From contig DAOWGM010000002.1 of the NCBI GenBank assembly GCA_030637515.1, positions 18,070 through 82,069 of the forward strand: a stretch of 64,000 nucleotides of DNA, in the 5' to 3' direction. This stretch comes from Bacteroidales bacterium (GTDB taxonomy: Bacteria > Bacteroidota > Bacteroidia > Bacteroidales > UBA12077). Positions 44,135 through 52,721 of this stretch are shown piece by piece (position 1 is the stretch's first letter; every line of letters begins with the position of its first letter). The position numbers and the translations under genes were made by a program. Under the pieces are notes generated by a model. The model was not told where the DNA came from, ran no database searches, and saw nothing but the letters and a program-made list of their open reading frames with translations.

Positions 44135-45010
44135 ATGAAAGAAAAAATCTTATTTGTTATAAATCCGGTATCCGGTAATAAATCTAAGGATTATATTCCA
44201 AACTTGATCAAACAAATGTTTGATGAGAATGAATATGAGGTTAAAATTATTATAACTCAATTTGCTGGAGAAGCTACTCAAATAGTTAAAAAGTATATCA
44301 ATAAGGGATTTAATAAAATTGTTGCAGCTGGAGGAGATGGGACTGTAAACGAAGTTGCATCGGGCGTTGTTGAAACTGATGCTGTGCTTGGAATAATACC
44401 ATTGGGCTCAGGAAATGGATTAGCACGACATTTAAATATTCCGATGAAAGCCAAAAAAGCATTAAATCTTATTAAAGAAGGAAAACAAACAAAAATTGAT
44501 TACGGAAAAATAAATGAGCGTAAGTTTTTCTGTACTACAGGTGTTGGATTTGATGCTCATATTGGTCATGTATTTTCAAAACTTGATGGTCGGGGATTTT
44601 CCAATTATGTTAAAGTAACAGTTTCAGAATTTAGAAGATACCAGCCCAAACGATACGAAATAACAATGAACGGAACTACAATAATGCGTGATGCGTTTTT
44701 AATAACCTTCGCCAATGCTTCACAATATGGTAATAATGCTCACATTGCTCCAAAAGCTGACATTAAGGATGGAAAACTGGAAGTGGTAATAATGCGTTCT
44801 TTCCCTTTAATTACCGCTCCGGGAATTGGTGCTCGTCTTTTTATGAAAAATATTCATAAAAGTGTATATCTTGAGACTTATCAGTGTAAAAGTATTATTG
44901 TTAAAATGAAATCACCTGATGTAATACATTTCGATGGAGAACCAGATGAAATGAGCGAAATTTTAAATATAAAAGTAATACAAGAAGGTTTAAACGTTTT
45001 TGTAAATTAA
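44135..45010 (+). CDS. YegS/DagK-type lipid kinase
   Basis: 291 aa from ATG 44135 (GTG 44129 is also in frame but adds only two residues). The diacylglycerol-kinase catalytic fold is clear: INPVSGNK near 7-14, AAGGDGTVNEVASGV near 64-78 with the GGDGT nucleotide loop, and IPLGSGNGLARHL near 90-102. The C-terminal beta-sandwich contains DGEPDE near 272-277. It phosphorylates diacylglycerol, ceramide or a similar lipid at the inner membrane; the substrate cannot be told. Its TAA overlaps the stop codon of the convergent YkgJ-type gene by 4 bp. Confidence 0.88.
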   Translation: MKEKILFVINPVSGNKSKDYIPNLIKQMFDENEYEVKIIITQFAGEATQIVKKYINKGFNKIVAAGGDGTVNEVASGVVETDAVLGIIPLGSGNGLARHLNIPMKAKKALNLIKEGKQTKIDYGKINERKFFCTTGVGFDAHIGHVFSKLDGRGFSNYVKVTVSEFRRYQPKRYEITMNGTTIMRDAFLITFANASQYGNNAHIAPKADIKDGKLEVVIMRSFPLITAPGIGARLFMKNIHKSVYLETYQCKSIIVKMKSPDVIHFDGEPDEMSEILNIKVIQEGLNVFVN

Positions 45011-45516
45011 AGTTCGTCTTTCTTATTCTTTAACTTTTCAACCACTTCAAATACTGCAGGACAAATTTCAGTGTTTTTTATTGTAAGATTTAATATCTGA
45101 TAAAATCTTTTTCTGTCGGTGTGAGGATATTCCCTACAAGCTTTTGGTCTGCTTTCATAAGCCATACAGTAGTTATCGGGTAATAAAAACGGACAAGGTG
45201 TTTGTTTAAATACATAATCGCTTTCGTCATCAATAAATAAATATTCTTTTACAAATTGCGAAGGTTTCATTTTGAAATGCTTTGCCAAACGCACAACATC
45301 TTTATCGTATAAAGTAGGACTGATTGATTTACAGCAATTAGCACAGTTTAGACAATCAATTTCCTGAAAAACCTCATTATGTAATTCGTGAACAATTTTA
45401 TCAAGATTCTTTGGTTTTTTCTTTCGAAGTTTTGCAAAAAAAGATTTTGTTTCAGGTTCTAAATCAAGAGCCCTGTTACGAAGTTCCGATAATGATATTT
45501 GATCTAAAAAACTCAT
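45007..45516 (-). CDS. YkgJ-family cysteine cluster protein
   Basis: 169 aa. The eight-cysteine pattern C-x2-C-x2-CC (CLNCANCC, about 58-65) followed by CPFLLPDNYCMAYESRPKAC (about 107-126) and a late Cys is the mark of the UPF0153/YkgJ family, thought to bind a zinc or Fe-S cluster; function unknown. The N-terminus is helical and charged. It overlaps the upstream EamA gene by one base (TAATG), which indicates translational coupling, and its stop overlaps the stop of the convergent lipid kinase gene. Confidence 0.85.
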   Translation of the reverse strand: MSFLDQISLSELRNRALDLEPETKSFFAKLRKKKPKNLDKIVHELHNEVFQEIDCLNCANCCKSISPTLYDKDVVRLAKHFKMKPSQFVKEYLFIDDESDYVFKQTPCPFLLPDNYCMAYESRPKACREYPHTDRKRFYQILNLTIKNTEICPAVFEVVEKLKNKKDEL

Positions 45517-46439
45517 TATTCACTTGGTCTGATATACGAACGAATCTTATTCTTTAAACCGGAAGCTTTAATCTGTGAAAGGAATAAACCGCCAATTACT
45601 AATAAAATACCGGTAATTTTATTCATGTTTAATATTTCGTCCAATACAAAATATGCAATAACTGCAGTTATTACAGGAATCAAATTGGTAAAAGCATTGG
45701 CTTTTCCTATTCCTATTTTTTGAATAGCAAAGGTAAAGAAAATGAATGCAAATGAAGATCCGAAAATAGCTAATTCAAGCAATGGAACCCATGCCTCAGG
45801 AGAAAATCCTGTTGTTTTGAATTCTGGAAAATCAAGAATAAAGAATAAAGGAGCAAAAAGAAATATTCCTATAAAATTATGATATGTTACTATGCTAATA
45901 GAATTGTATTTCACAGAAAGATTCTTTAAAACTAATGTATAGCCGATGGCTGCTGCAACTGCTAAAGATAACATAGCAATTCCAAATGGAGAAACATCAA
46001 TACTTTCACCTCTATTGAATATTACAAAACCTACACCGACAATAGAAAAGAATATTCCCAAAATATTCATTTTTGTAATTTTCTCATTTAAGAAATAAGA
46101 AGATGTAAAAGACGTAAATAGTGGGATTGTTGATATCATTACAGCAGCTATAGTTGTAGATACATGCTTAATACCATAACTTTCTCCTAAAAAGTACAGG
46201 AAAGGATTAAATAAAGCTACCAATATAAAATATTTAAAATCTGATTTTTGGATTTTTTGCAATCTTTTCAAGGGGTACATTAATACAAACAAGAAAATAG
46301 AAGAAATTATTAATCTGAAAAACACAACAGTTATCGGATTATAAAATTCATACACAACTTTATACCAGATAAAAGTATAACTCCAGAAAATCATAGCCAG
46401 AGTTACAGAAAGATATGGAATTAGATTCGTTCTTTTCAT
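45516..46439 (-). CDS. EamA-family (DMT superfamily) transporter
   Basis: 307 aa with ten hydrophobic helices arranged as two EamA repeats (about 8-140 and 155-290). The repeat ends show the family pattern, FNEKITKMNILGIFFSIVGVGFV-like and LDEILNMNKITGILLVIGG-like segments (given in part: NEKITKMNILG and DEILNMNKITG). Such inner-membrane proteins export amino acids, purines or other metabolites; substrate unknown. It is the first gene of a pair with the YkgJ protein, overlapping it by one base. Confidence 0.87.
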   Translation of the reverse strand: MKRTNLIPYLSVTLAMIFWSYTFIWYKVVYEFYNPITVVFFRLIISSIFLFVLMYPLKRLQKIQKSDFKYFILVALFNPFLYFLGESYGIKHVSTTIAAVMISTIPLFTSFTSSYFLNEKITKMNILGIFFSIVGVGFVIFNRGESIDVSPFGIAMLSLAVAAAIGYTLVLKNLSVKYNSISIVTYHNFIGIFLFAPLFFILDFPEFKTTGFSPEAWVPLLELAIFGSSFAFIFFTFAIQKIGIGKANAFTNLIPVITAVIAYFVLDEILNMNKITGILLVIGGLFLSQIKASGLKNKIRSYIRPSE

Positions 46440-46530
46440 TTAGTTATTTCGTTCAAATCGGGCGCAAGTTATTACTTTTATCAAGAATTTAATAATCTCT
46501 TTTCTATTTTTAATTCAGTAAGCTTTGCCC

Positions 46531-46538
46531 TACTTTTG
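46531..46538 (+). promoter_or_regulatory. -7 promoter box of the M20 amidohydrolase gene
   Basis: TACTTTTG is an exact TAnnTTTG match in the 207-bp divergent gap, 108 bp before the chosen ATG. No clear -33 box accompanies it. Confidence 0.35.
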
Positions 46539-46646
46539 TATTTCATGTATTTTCAATATTAAGCTAACTAATTTTAATTGTGAAAATTATCTGGAATATT
46601 TATGAGATGCAGTAATTTGTATTATTATAAAAAGCATTTAAATACT

Positions 46647-47795
46647 ATGGAACAATTGTTTGATCTGCAAAAGATAGTTGAATTAAGACATGAATTACAT
46701 CAAAATCCAGAGCTGTCCGGCTCTGAATTTATAACTGCAGAAAGGATTGCAAATTTTTTGGTTCAGTGTAATCCTACAGAATTAATTAGAGGAATTGGAG
46801 GAAATGGAATTGCGTGCATTTATAAAGGAAATGAGGAAGGTCCTTCTGTTCTTTTTCGTTGTGATATGGATGCATTGCCTATTGATGAAGAAAATGACTT
46901 TGAGTATAAGTCAAAAGAAAAGGGCGTATCACATAAATGTGGACACGACGGTCATATGGCAATTATGGCTGGATTAGCTGATTTGTTTTCTAAAAATCCT
47001 CCTAAAAAAGGTCAGGTAATTCTTTTATTTCAGCCATCAGAAGAAAATGGATACGGTGCAAGCAGAGTTCTTAATGATGAAAAATTTAAAAAGCTAAAGA
47101 TTGATTATGTTTTTGCATTACATAATTTACCAGGATTTAAAAAAGGGAGTATTGTTTTAAAAGATGAAACTTTTGCTTCGGCATCTAAAGGAATTGTTAT
47201 TAAACTTACAGGAAAAATATCGCATGCTGCAGAGCCAGAAAATGGTAATAGTCCTGCTATACCAATGTCAAATATTATAAAGGAGCTAACATTTTTACCT
47301 AATGAAAATAGATTTTCTGATTTTACCTTAGTTACAGTTGTTCATTCTCGTTTGGGAGAAGTAGCATTTGGAACCTCGCCTGGATATGCTGAAATAATGG
47401 CTACATTAAGAGCTTATACAAATGATGACATGCAAATATTGACAGAGCGTGTTGAAACTATTGCAAGAGAAAATACTTTTAGATATAATCTAAAATTAGG
47501 AATGTCCTACACGGAAGAATACCCTGCCATAATTAATAATAATGAATTAACTGAGGCTATAAGAACGATTGCAGTAAAGAATAAAATTGAAATAGAAGAA
47601 CTGAAAGAGCCTTTCCGCTGGTCAGAAGATTTTGCGCATTTTACTCAGAAATTCCCGGGAGCTCTTTTTGGATTAGGAAGTGGAGAAAATCATCCTCAAT
47701 TGCATAATCCGGATTATGATTTTCCAGATACTATTATTGAAAATGGTGTTAAAATATTTTACGAAATATATTCTCAGATTGTTAATAAACCTTAA
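46647..47795 (+). CDS. M20D amidohydrolase (N-acyl amino acid/peptidase family)
   Basis: 382 aa from ATG 46647; the in-frame ATG 46602 would add 15 residues (MRCSNLYYYKKHLNT) without family character. LRHELHQNPELSGSE near 10-25 is the family opening. The di-metal site is seen in RCDMDALPI near 73-81, HKCGHDGHMA near 94-103, and PSEENGYGA near 129-137. The dimerisation lid follows at about 170-280, and a final His-containing LHNPDYDFPD block near 352-361 ends the fold. These enzymes cleave N-acetyl- or N-acyl-amino acids (hippurate hydrolase, IAA-amino acid hydrolase, NagA-like). Monocistronic; no signal peptide, so cytosolic. Confidence 0.88.
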   Translation: MEQLFDLQKIVELRHELHQNPELSGSEFITAERIANFLVQCNPTELIRGIGGNGIACIYKGNEEGPSVLFRCDMDALPIDEENDFEYKSKEKGVSHKCGHDGHMAIMAGLADLFSKNPPKKGQVILLFQPSEENGYGASRVLNDEKFKKLKIDYVFALHNLPGFKKGSIVLKDETFASASKGIVIKLTGKISHAAEPENGNSPAIPMSNIIKELTFLPNENRFSDFTLVTVVHSRLGEVAFGTSPGYAEIMATLRAYTNDDMQILTERVETIARENTFRYNLKLGMSYTEEYPAIINNNELTEAIRTIAVKNKIEIEELKEPFRWSEDFAHFTQKFPGALFGLGSGENHPQLHNPDYDFPDTIIENGVKIFYEIYSQIVNKP

Positions 47796-47985
47796 TAAAA
47801 ACGAAAAAACTCTTATTTATTAAAACATTTTGTACTTTAATCTCGTTACAGAGTAAGCAATGAAATGCAAAATAATTTTTGATTCTATCAAAAAAATTGT
47901 TTCTTTGCATAATTTTTCGTAAAGTTGTTAATCTGGGTTAAGGGTAAGAGTCTGTTTATCAGTTATTACATAATTTATTAAATTA

Positions 47986-48007
47986 GATATTGTATAATTA
48001 CAATATC
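47986..48007. promoter_or_regulatory. Inverted repeat upstream of rpoD
   Basis: GATATTGTA (47986-47994) and TACAATATC (47999-48007) pair perfectly around a 4-nt spacer, 46 bp before the rpoD ATG. It could be an operator or a 5'-leader hairpin in the 258-bp gap. The rest of that gap shows nothing else I can support. Confidence 0.5.
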
Positions 48008-48039
48008 CGGATTTTTAGCGAGTTATAAATCGTATTGAA

Positions 48040-48045
48040 AAGGAG
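48040..48045 (+). promoter_or_regulatory. Shine-Dalgarno sequence of rpoD
   Basis: AAGGAG sits 8 bp before the ATG, a classic SD. It stands out because most genes in this window, as in Bacteroidota generally, have no SD. Confidence 0.7.
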
Positions 48046-48053
48046 AGGCTGAA

Positions 48054-48914
48054 ATGAGACAGTTAAAAATTACAAAATCTATCACTAATCGTGATAGTTC
48101 TTCATTGGAGAAATATTTACAAGATGTTGGAAAAGAGGAAATGGTTACTGCCGAAGAAGAGGTAGAACTAGCTCAACGAATAAAGAAAGGCGACAGAGCT
48201 GCACTCGAAAGATTAACAAAAGCGAATTTACGTTTTGTTATTTCTGTTGCTAAACAATATCAATTTCAAGGTTTAAGTCTTCCGGATTTAATTAACGAAG
48301 GAAACTTAGGTTTGATTAAAGCTGCAGAGCGTTTCGACGAAACCAAAGGGTTTAAATTCATATCATATGCTGTATGGTGGATTCGACAATCTATATTACA
48401 AGCAATAGCTGAACAGTCAAGAGTTGTTCGTTTACCTTTGAATAAAGTTGGATCTCTTAATAAAATACATAAAGCATATTCAACCTTAGAGCAAAGATTT
48501 GACCGCACTCCAACAGCGGACGAACTTGCAGAATACGTTGAATTACCTAAGGATAAAGTTGAAGATACACTTCAATTATCTGGGAAACCATTATCAGTAG
48601 ATGCACCATTTTCTGATGGTGAAGAAGGAAGTTTACTTGATGTAATGGAAAATCATGATTCTCCGAACGCAGATAATGGTTTACTTGAAGAATCATTGAC
48701 CAAAGAGGTGGAAAGAACTTTAAGTATATTACCTGAGAAGGAGAAAATGGTATTAAAATATTATTATGGTATTGGTGGTAAAGATTTATCATTAGAAGAA
48801 ATAGGATATGAGTTAGGATTAACCCGTGAGCGTGTTCGTCAGATAAAAGAAAAAGCTATTAGAAGATTAAGACATTCGTCAAAAAATAAGCTGCTTAAGA
48901 AATACTTGGGTTAA
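48054..48914 (+). CDS. rpoD: Primary sigma factor RpoD/SigA (short Bacteroidota form)
   Basis: 286 aa. It has region 1.2 ([20 protein letters not shown] near 18-37), region 2 with the core-binding and -10 recognition helices ([26 protein letters not shown] in parts; [16 protein letters not shown] near 98-113), region 3, and region 4 with the HTH ([28 protein letters not shown] in parts) near 244-270. It lacks the long region 1.1 and non-conserved insert of E. coli RpoD, as in Bacteroides sigma-ABfr. It should recognise the TTG/TAnnTTTG promoters seen here. Monocistronic, with SD, upstream inverted repeat and a strong terminator. Confidence 0.95.
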   Translation: MRQLKITKSITNRDSSSLEKYLQDVGKEEMVTAEEEVELAQRIKKGDRAALERLTKANLRFVISVAKQYQFQGLSLPDLINEGNLGLIKAAERFDETKGFKFISYAVWWIRQSILQAIAEQSRVVRLPLNKVGSLNKIHKAYSTLEQRFDRTPTADELAEYVELPKDKVEDTLQLSGKPLSVDAPFSDGEEGSLLDVMENHDSPNADNGLLEESLTKEVERTLSILPEKEKMVLKYYYGIGGKDLSLEEIGYELGLTRERVRQIKEKAIRRLRHSSKNKLLKKYLG

Positions 48915-48935
48915 TAATTCGAAAAAAAACATAGT

Positions 48936-48967
48936 AAAGAGGGTATCCAAAGTTGGATACCCTCTTT
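48936..48967. terminator. Strong intrinsic terminator after rpoD
   Basis: A perfect 15-bp inverted repeat (arms 48936-48950 and 48953-48967) contains the GC-rich core GAGGGTATCC and ends in CTCTTT. It lies 22 bp after the rpoD stop and 26 bp before the stop of the convergent lipoprotein gene, so it probably serves both. Confidence 0.85.
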
Positions 48968-48992
48968 ATGTTTTAAAGCTTGTAAACAGGTA

Positions 48993-50186
48993 TTAATGTA
49001 CAGGTTTTTGACTTAAATCAAATTTTATATTTGTTTCTGATTTAATTAACTTTCCTGCAGGATCAAGTGTTATTTCTATAGCAAACCATGGTTGTGCAAA
49101 ATATCCATTTTCATAACACCATGCACCCCACTCTGTACCATTACTAGTCATAAAGTATGCAAGAGATATTGTAGGGTATTCTCCACAATTATTCCACGTT
49201 CCACTTCCTTCAATTCTATAATCGTAAGATTCACCTTCATATAAAGTAGTAAACAGAAATTGATCAGAAATCACAATTGTTCCATCTAAGTAAACAGATG
49301 CTGATATTGTTCCTCCACTTATAACTTCTTCTCCCCAGAAATTCAGGATCCAGTCTGCATTTATATTACTGATAAGCAATTGACCACTATAAGAAGATGT
49401 TGTGACAATTTCAGATGTGCCCGAAGTGTATGGAGTTGCAGCGTCTACACCATTCCATGTTCCAACTAAATCATTTGTAAAATTTTCCAGAGCACAATTT
49501 ACAGATACATCAAATGTAGTAACTCCAGTAAGCCCTTTATCTGTTGTTTCTGTCATTGTTATTGTCTGAATACCAACATCATCTGAGCTGAAATTAATAT
49601 CTGATTTCCATGTTTCGGTATTTACGGTGACAATTCCTCCAGTGCATTCCCATGCATATGTCGAATATATTTTATCTAATTCACTTACATTGGCAGCAAA
49701 ATTAGAAGTAACACCTACGTTTGCTGTTTCTGAACCAAGTATTCCAACTGCATCAAATTCAGAGATTATATTAATAGCATTTGATGAAAATTTCTCACTT
49801 TGTAACCCGTCAGTATTAGTTTCAATTACATATATATAATCTGGATCATCTGTTTCAGTAATTGCATCGGGGAAATATATATATGTTTTCTTTGCATTTG
49901 CACCTAACTCAGGATGGGTAACAATTATTGCGGAACCTTCTGTAGACCATGTAAATGAAGATCCTTCCCCACCAGCAACTTCATACTCAAAATATCTTCC
50001 TTGCATGGGTTCTGTTGTTCCATACATTCCTGTAATTACAGGAGCTTCCAATTCATCATTATCATCTTCATCATCAACTATCTCTTCAACTTCCTCATCA
50101 GTGATAATATCATCACTTGACTTATCGCATGCGTTGAATAAAAAAGCAAAAGCGATAATTAATGTTAAAATCCAAAATTTTCTCAT
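48993..50186 (-). CDS. Large lipoprotein with PKD-like repeats
   Basis: 397 aa from the ATG at 50186. A lipoprotein signal (LFNAC) is followed by an acidic linker (DKSSDDIITDEEVEEIVDDEDDND in parts), then beta-rich segments that resemble PKD/Ig-like domains (about 55-135 and 140-225, the second with YAWECTGG and TITMTETTDKG...FDVSV), and a C-terminal lipocalin-like domain (about 235-395: LVGTWNGVDA, GTWNNCGEYPTISLAYF). The ORF can be extended upstream to 50249, but those 21 residues precede a complete signal peptide and are unlikely. The acidic patch after the lipid Cys could act as a surface-export signal of Bacteroidota lipoproteins. Function unknown. Confidence 0.75.
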   Translation of the reverse strand: MRKFWILTLIIAFAFLFNACDKSSDDIITDEEVEEIVDDEDDNDELEAPVITGMYGTTEPMQGRYFEYEVAGGEGSSFTWSTEGSAIIVTHPELGANAKKTYIYFPDAITETDDPDYIYVIETNTDGLQSEKFSSNAINIISEFDAVGILGSETANVGVTSNFAANVSELDKIYSTYAWECTGGIVTVNTETWKSDINFSSDDVGIQTITMTETTDKGLTGVTTFDVSVNCALENFTNDLVGTWNGVDAATPYTSGTSEIVTTSSYSGQLLISNINADWILNFWGEEVISGGTISASVYLDGTIVISDQFLFTTLYEGESYDYRIEGSGTWNNCGEYPTISLAYFMTSNGTEWGAWCYENGYFAQPWFAIEITLDPAGKLIKSETNIKFDLSQKPVH

Positions 50187-50227
50187 AATTTGTTTCTTAT
50201 TAGTTACATAATAGTTTAAAATTTGCT

Positions 50228-50235
50228 CAAAGATA
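50228..50235 (-). promoter_or_regulatory. -7 promoter box of the PKD-like lipoprotein gene
   Basis: The minus strand reads TATCTTTG, an exact -7 match, 41 bp upstream of the chosen ATG at 50186. It lies inside the upstream ORF extension, which supports the later start. Confidence 0.5.
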
Positions 50236-50301
50236 ATTTTTATTTTCATTTTTTTATACTGATGAATAATTTACTGGATAATTGTTTAAAAATTATTTAA
50301 T

Positions 50302-52524
50302 ATGTCTCAGAAAAAAGCTATTGGGTTCGGCACTGCACCGGTATTTTTCACAGCAATTTCTACCATTTTAGGAGCGATTTTATTCTTGCGTTTTGGTTAT
50401 GCTGTTGGTACGCTGGGTTTTGCCGGAGTACTATTAATCGTACTAATTGGTCATTTTGTTACAATTCCAACAGCTTTTGCTATTTCTGAGATTGCAACTA
50501 ATCAGCGAGTTGAGGGTGGAGGTGAATATTTTATTATTTCTCGTTCTTTTGGTTTGAATATCGGAGGAACGATCGGAATTGCTTTATTTATTTCGCAAGC
50601 TATTAGTGTTGCATTTTATGTAATTGCATTTACAGAAGCATTTGAACCTATTTTTAATTGGTTTAATAATACTTATGGTTTTGAATTACCACGGCAGGTA
50701 ATTAGTTTGCCAGCAATGAGTTTGCTTGCTTTGCTCATTTTAAAAAAAGGTGCAAATATGGGAGTGAAAGCATTATATGTTGTTGTAGCAATTTTATTTT
50801 TATCTATATTCTTATTTTTTATTGGTAAAACCGAATATGCCGAAACAGCAGCAGCTGGTATTACAAGTAGTCCATTACGGAATATGGATTCATTCTTCAT
50901 TGTTTTTGCAATTGTTTTTCCTGCTTTTACTGGAATGACGGCCGGTGTTGGTTTGTCGGGAGATTTAAAGAATCCTGGAAAATCAATTCCTATTGGTACC
51001 GTTGCAGGAACACTTACTGGTTTGGTAATATACATCTTTATTATTTTCAAACTTGTAAATTCTGCTTCTCCAGAGGATTTGGTTGGCAATCAACTGGTAA
51101 TGGGTGATATTGCTTTATGGGGTTGGATTTTCATACCTATTGGTTTAGCAGCTTCTACAATCTCATCAGCACTTGGTTCAGTTATGGTTGCACCACGAAC
51201 TTTACAGGCATTGGGTAATGATAAAACATTTCCTTTCCAGAGATTCAACAGATTAATGGCAAAGGGAAAAGGAGATGCAAACGAACCCTTTAATGCATCT
51301 ATAATTACAATATTAATTGCATTTATTTTTGTTTTAGTAGGAGATGTTAATGCAGTAGCCCGAATAATATCCATGTTTTTTATGCTAACATATGGATCCT
51401 TGTGTTTAATATCATTCTTAAATCATTTTGGATCTTCTCCTTCATACAGACCTACATTCCGATCTCATTGGGTTTTATCATTAATAGGATTTGTCTTTTC
51501 TGTATATTTGATGTTTAAAATGGATTCTTTATACGCTATTATTGCAATAGTGGTAATGATAATCCTTTACATTTATATTAGTTATTATCACTCTGAAAGG
51601 CAGGGTCTTGAATCGATATTTAGAAGCGCTCTGTTTCAAATAAACAGAAACTTGCAGGTTTATCTCCAGAAAAACCAGTCTATTAAGAAAAAGACAAGCT
51701 GGCATCCTTCGGCAATTTGCGTTACTGAGGTAAATTCTGATCGCGATAATGCTTTTAAGCTTTTAACCTGGATATCTCATAAATATGGATTTGGAACCTA
51801 CATTCAATATATTCAGGGATATTATTCAAGTACGGCACATGATCAGGCTAAAGAAGCACTTGATTTATTAATTGAAAGGGTAGAATCTCGAAAAAGTAAT
51901 GTGTATGTTGATACTATAGTTTCTCCATCATATACTTCTGCAATAGCACAAATTATTCAAATGCCCGGTATTTCAGGACTTGACAATAATCTGGCTCTCT
52001 TTGAGTATGATAAAAAAGATCCGATAAATCTGGAGCAAATTGCCGAAAATTATCCTTTAGTGCGTTCAGGAAATTATGATGTTTGCATTTTAGGAGGTTC
52101 AAATCGCGGGGTTAATTTTCATGAAGGAATTCATATATGGGTGCGAAGAGTTGATTATGAGAACCTGAATTTAATGGTGCTTTTAAGCTATATTATTTTG
52201 GGTCATTCAGACTGGAAAGGTGGAAAAATTAAAATCTTCAATGTACGCAGACCAGGTCAACATGATGAAGCAACAGATCATTTATTGGAACTTGTAAAAA
52301 CTGGTCGTTTACCCATATCACTTAAGAATGTTGAGTTTATCGATATTGATGAATCAATGAATCTTAAAAATCTAATTAATGAAAAATCAGTTAAGGCTGG
52401 TCTTACAATGATTGGATTCCGAAGCGAACAAATTAAACACGAAGGCGAAAAATTGTTTGAAGGTTATAATGAAATGGGAGACATTTTATTTGTAAACGCT
52501 TTTAGAGATAAAGAGATTGATTAA
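50302..52524 (+). CDS. SLC12-like cation-chloride cotransporter (APC superfamily)
   Basis: 740 aa. About 12 membrane helices in residues 12-440 begin with the SLC12/APC-type first helix (GFGTAPVFFTAISTILGAILFLRFGY in parts: TAISTILGAILFLR) and contain VEGGGEYFIISRSFG near 74-88 and FPAFTGMTAGVGLSGDLKNPGKSIP in parts near 211-235. The cytoplasmic C-terminal domain of about 280 residues is of the USP-like form seen in SLC12 members. The family moves Cl- with Na+ and/or K+. Bacterial members are poorly studied and the transported ions here are unknown. Monocistronic; start 15 codons before the first helix. Confidence 0.82.
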   Translation: MSQKKAIGFGTAPVFFTAISTILGAILFLRFGYAVGTLGFAGVLLIVLIGHFVTIPTAFAISEIATNQRVEGGGEYFIISRSFGLNIGGTIGIALFISQAISVAFYVIAFTEAFEPIFNWFNNTYGFELPRQVISLPAMSLLALLILKKGANMGVKALYVVVAILFLSIFLFFIGKTEYAETAAAGITSSPLRNMDSFFIVFAIVFPAFTGMTAGVGLSGDLKNPGKSIPIGTVAGTLTGLVIYIFIIFKLVNSASPEDLVGNQLVMGDIALWGWIFIPIGLAASTISSALGSVMVAPRTLQALGNDKTFPFQRFNRLMAKGKGDANEPFNASIITILIAFIFVLVGDVNAVARIISMFFMLTYGSLCLISFLNHFGSSPSYRPTFRSHWVLSLIGFVFSVYLMFKMDSLYAIIAIVVMIILYIYISYYHSERQGLESIFRSALFQINRNLQVYLQKNQSIKKKTSWHPSAICVTEVNSDRDNAFKLLTWISHKYGFGTYIQYIQGYYSSTAHDQAKEALDLLIERVESRKSNVYVDTIVSPSYTSAIAQIIQMPGISGLDNNLALFEYDKKDPINLEQIAENYPLVRSGNYDVCILGGSNRGVNFHEGIHIWVRRVDYENLNLMVLLSYIILGHSDWKGGKIKIFNVRRPGQHDEATDHLLELVKTGRLPISLKNVEFIDIDESMNLKNLINEKSVKAGLTMIGFRSEQIKHEGEKLFEGYNEMGDILFVNAFRDKEID

Positions 52525-52563
52525 TTTCTTATTCCCAGTTAAATTTCTACTTATAATCTAATG

Positions 52564-52592
52564 AGCATGTTAGTGTAATGTACTGACATGCT
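52564..52592. repeat. Hairpin after the SLC12-like gene
   Basis: Arms 52564-52574 and 52582-52592 pair over 11 positions with one G-T wobble and a 7-nt loop, 40 bp after the stop. No T-run follows, so it may be a factor-dependent 3' stabilising hairpin and not a simple terminator. Confidence 0.5.
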
Positions 52593-52637
52593 TCGCATTA
52601 AGCTTGACCTCGTTTAAAAAAGAAAAAAAGATCTTAA

Positions 52638-52657
52638 AATACCTAATAGTAGGTATT
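52638..52657. promoter_or_regulatory. Inverted repeat upstream of the porin gene
   Basis: AATACCTA (52638-52645) and TAGGTATT (52650-52657) form a perfect 8-bp repeat with a 4-bp spacer, 64 bp before the porin ATG. It has the shape of an operator, and the regulator is unknown. Confidence 0.5.
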
Positions 52658-52721
52658 GTAGTTTATTTAGAATCATTCTTACTTTGTCATGTAATTAGTT
52701 AACAATTAATAACTATATAAA

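Noticed and set aside
50187..50249. N-terminal extension of the PKD-like lipoprotein
   Set aside because: The extension precedes a complete lipoprotein signal peptide and contains a -7 promoter box, so it is leader DNA and not coding.
50673..51089. 138-aa open frame on the minus strand within the SLC12-like gene
   Set aside because: It is antisense to a well-conserved membrane protein, has no recognisable domain, and mirrors the codon pattern of the real gene.
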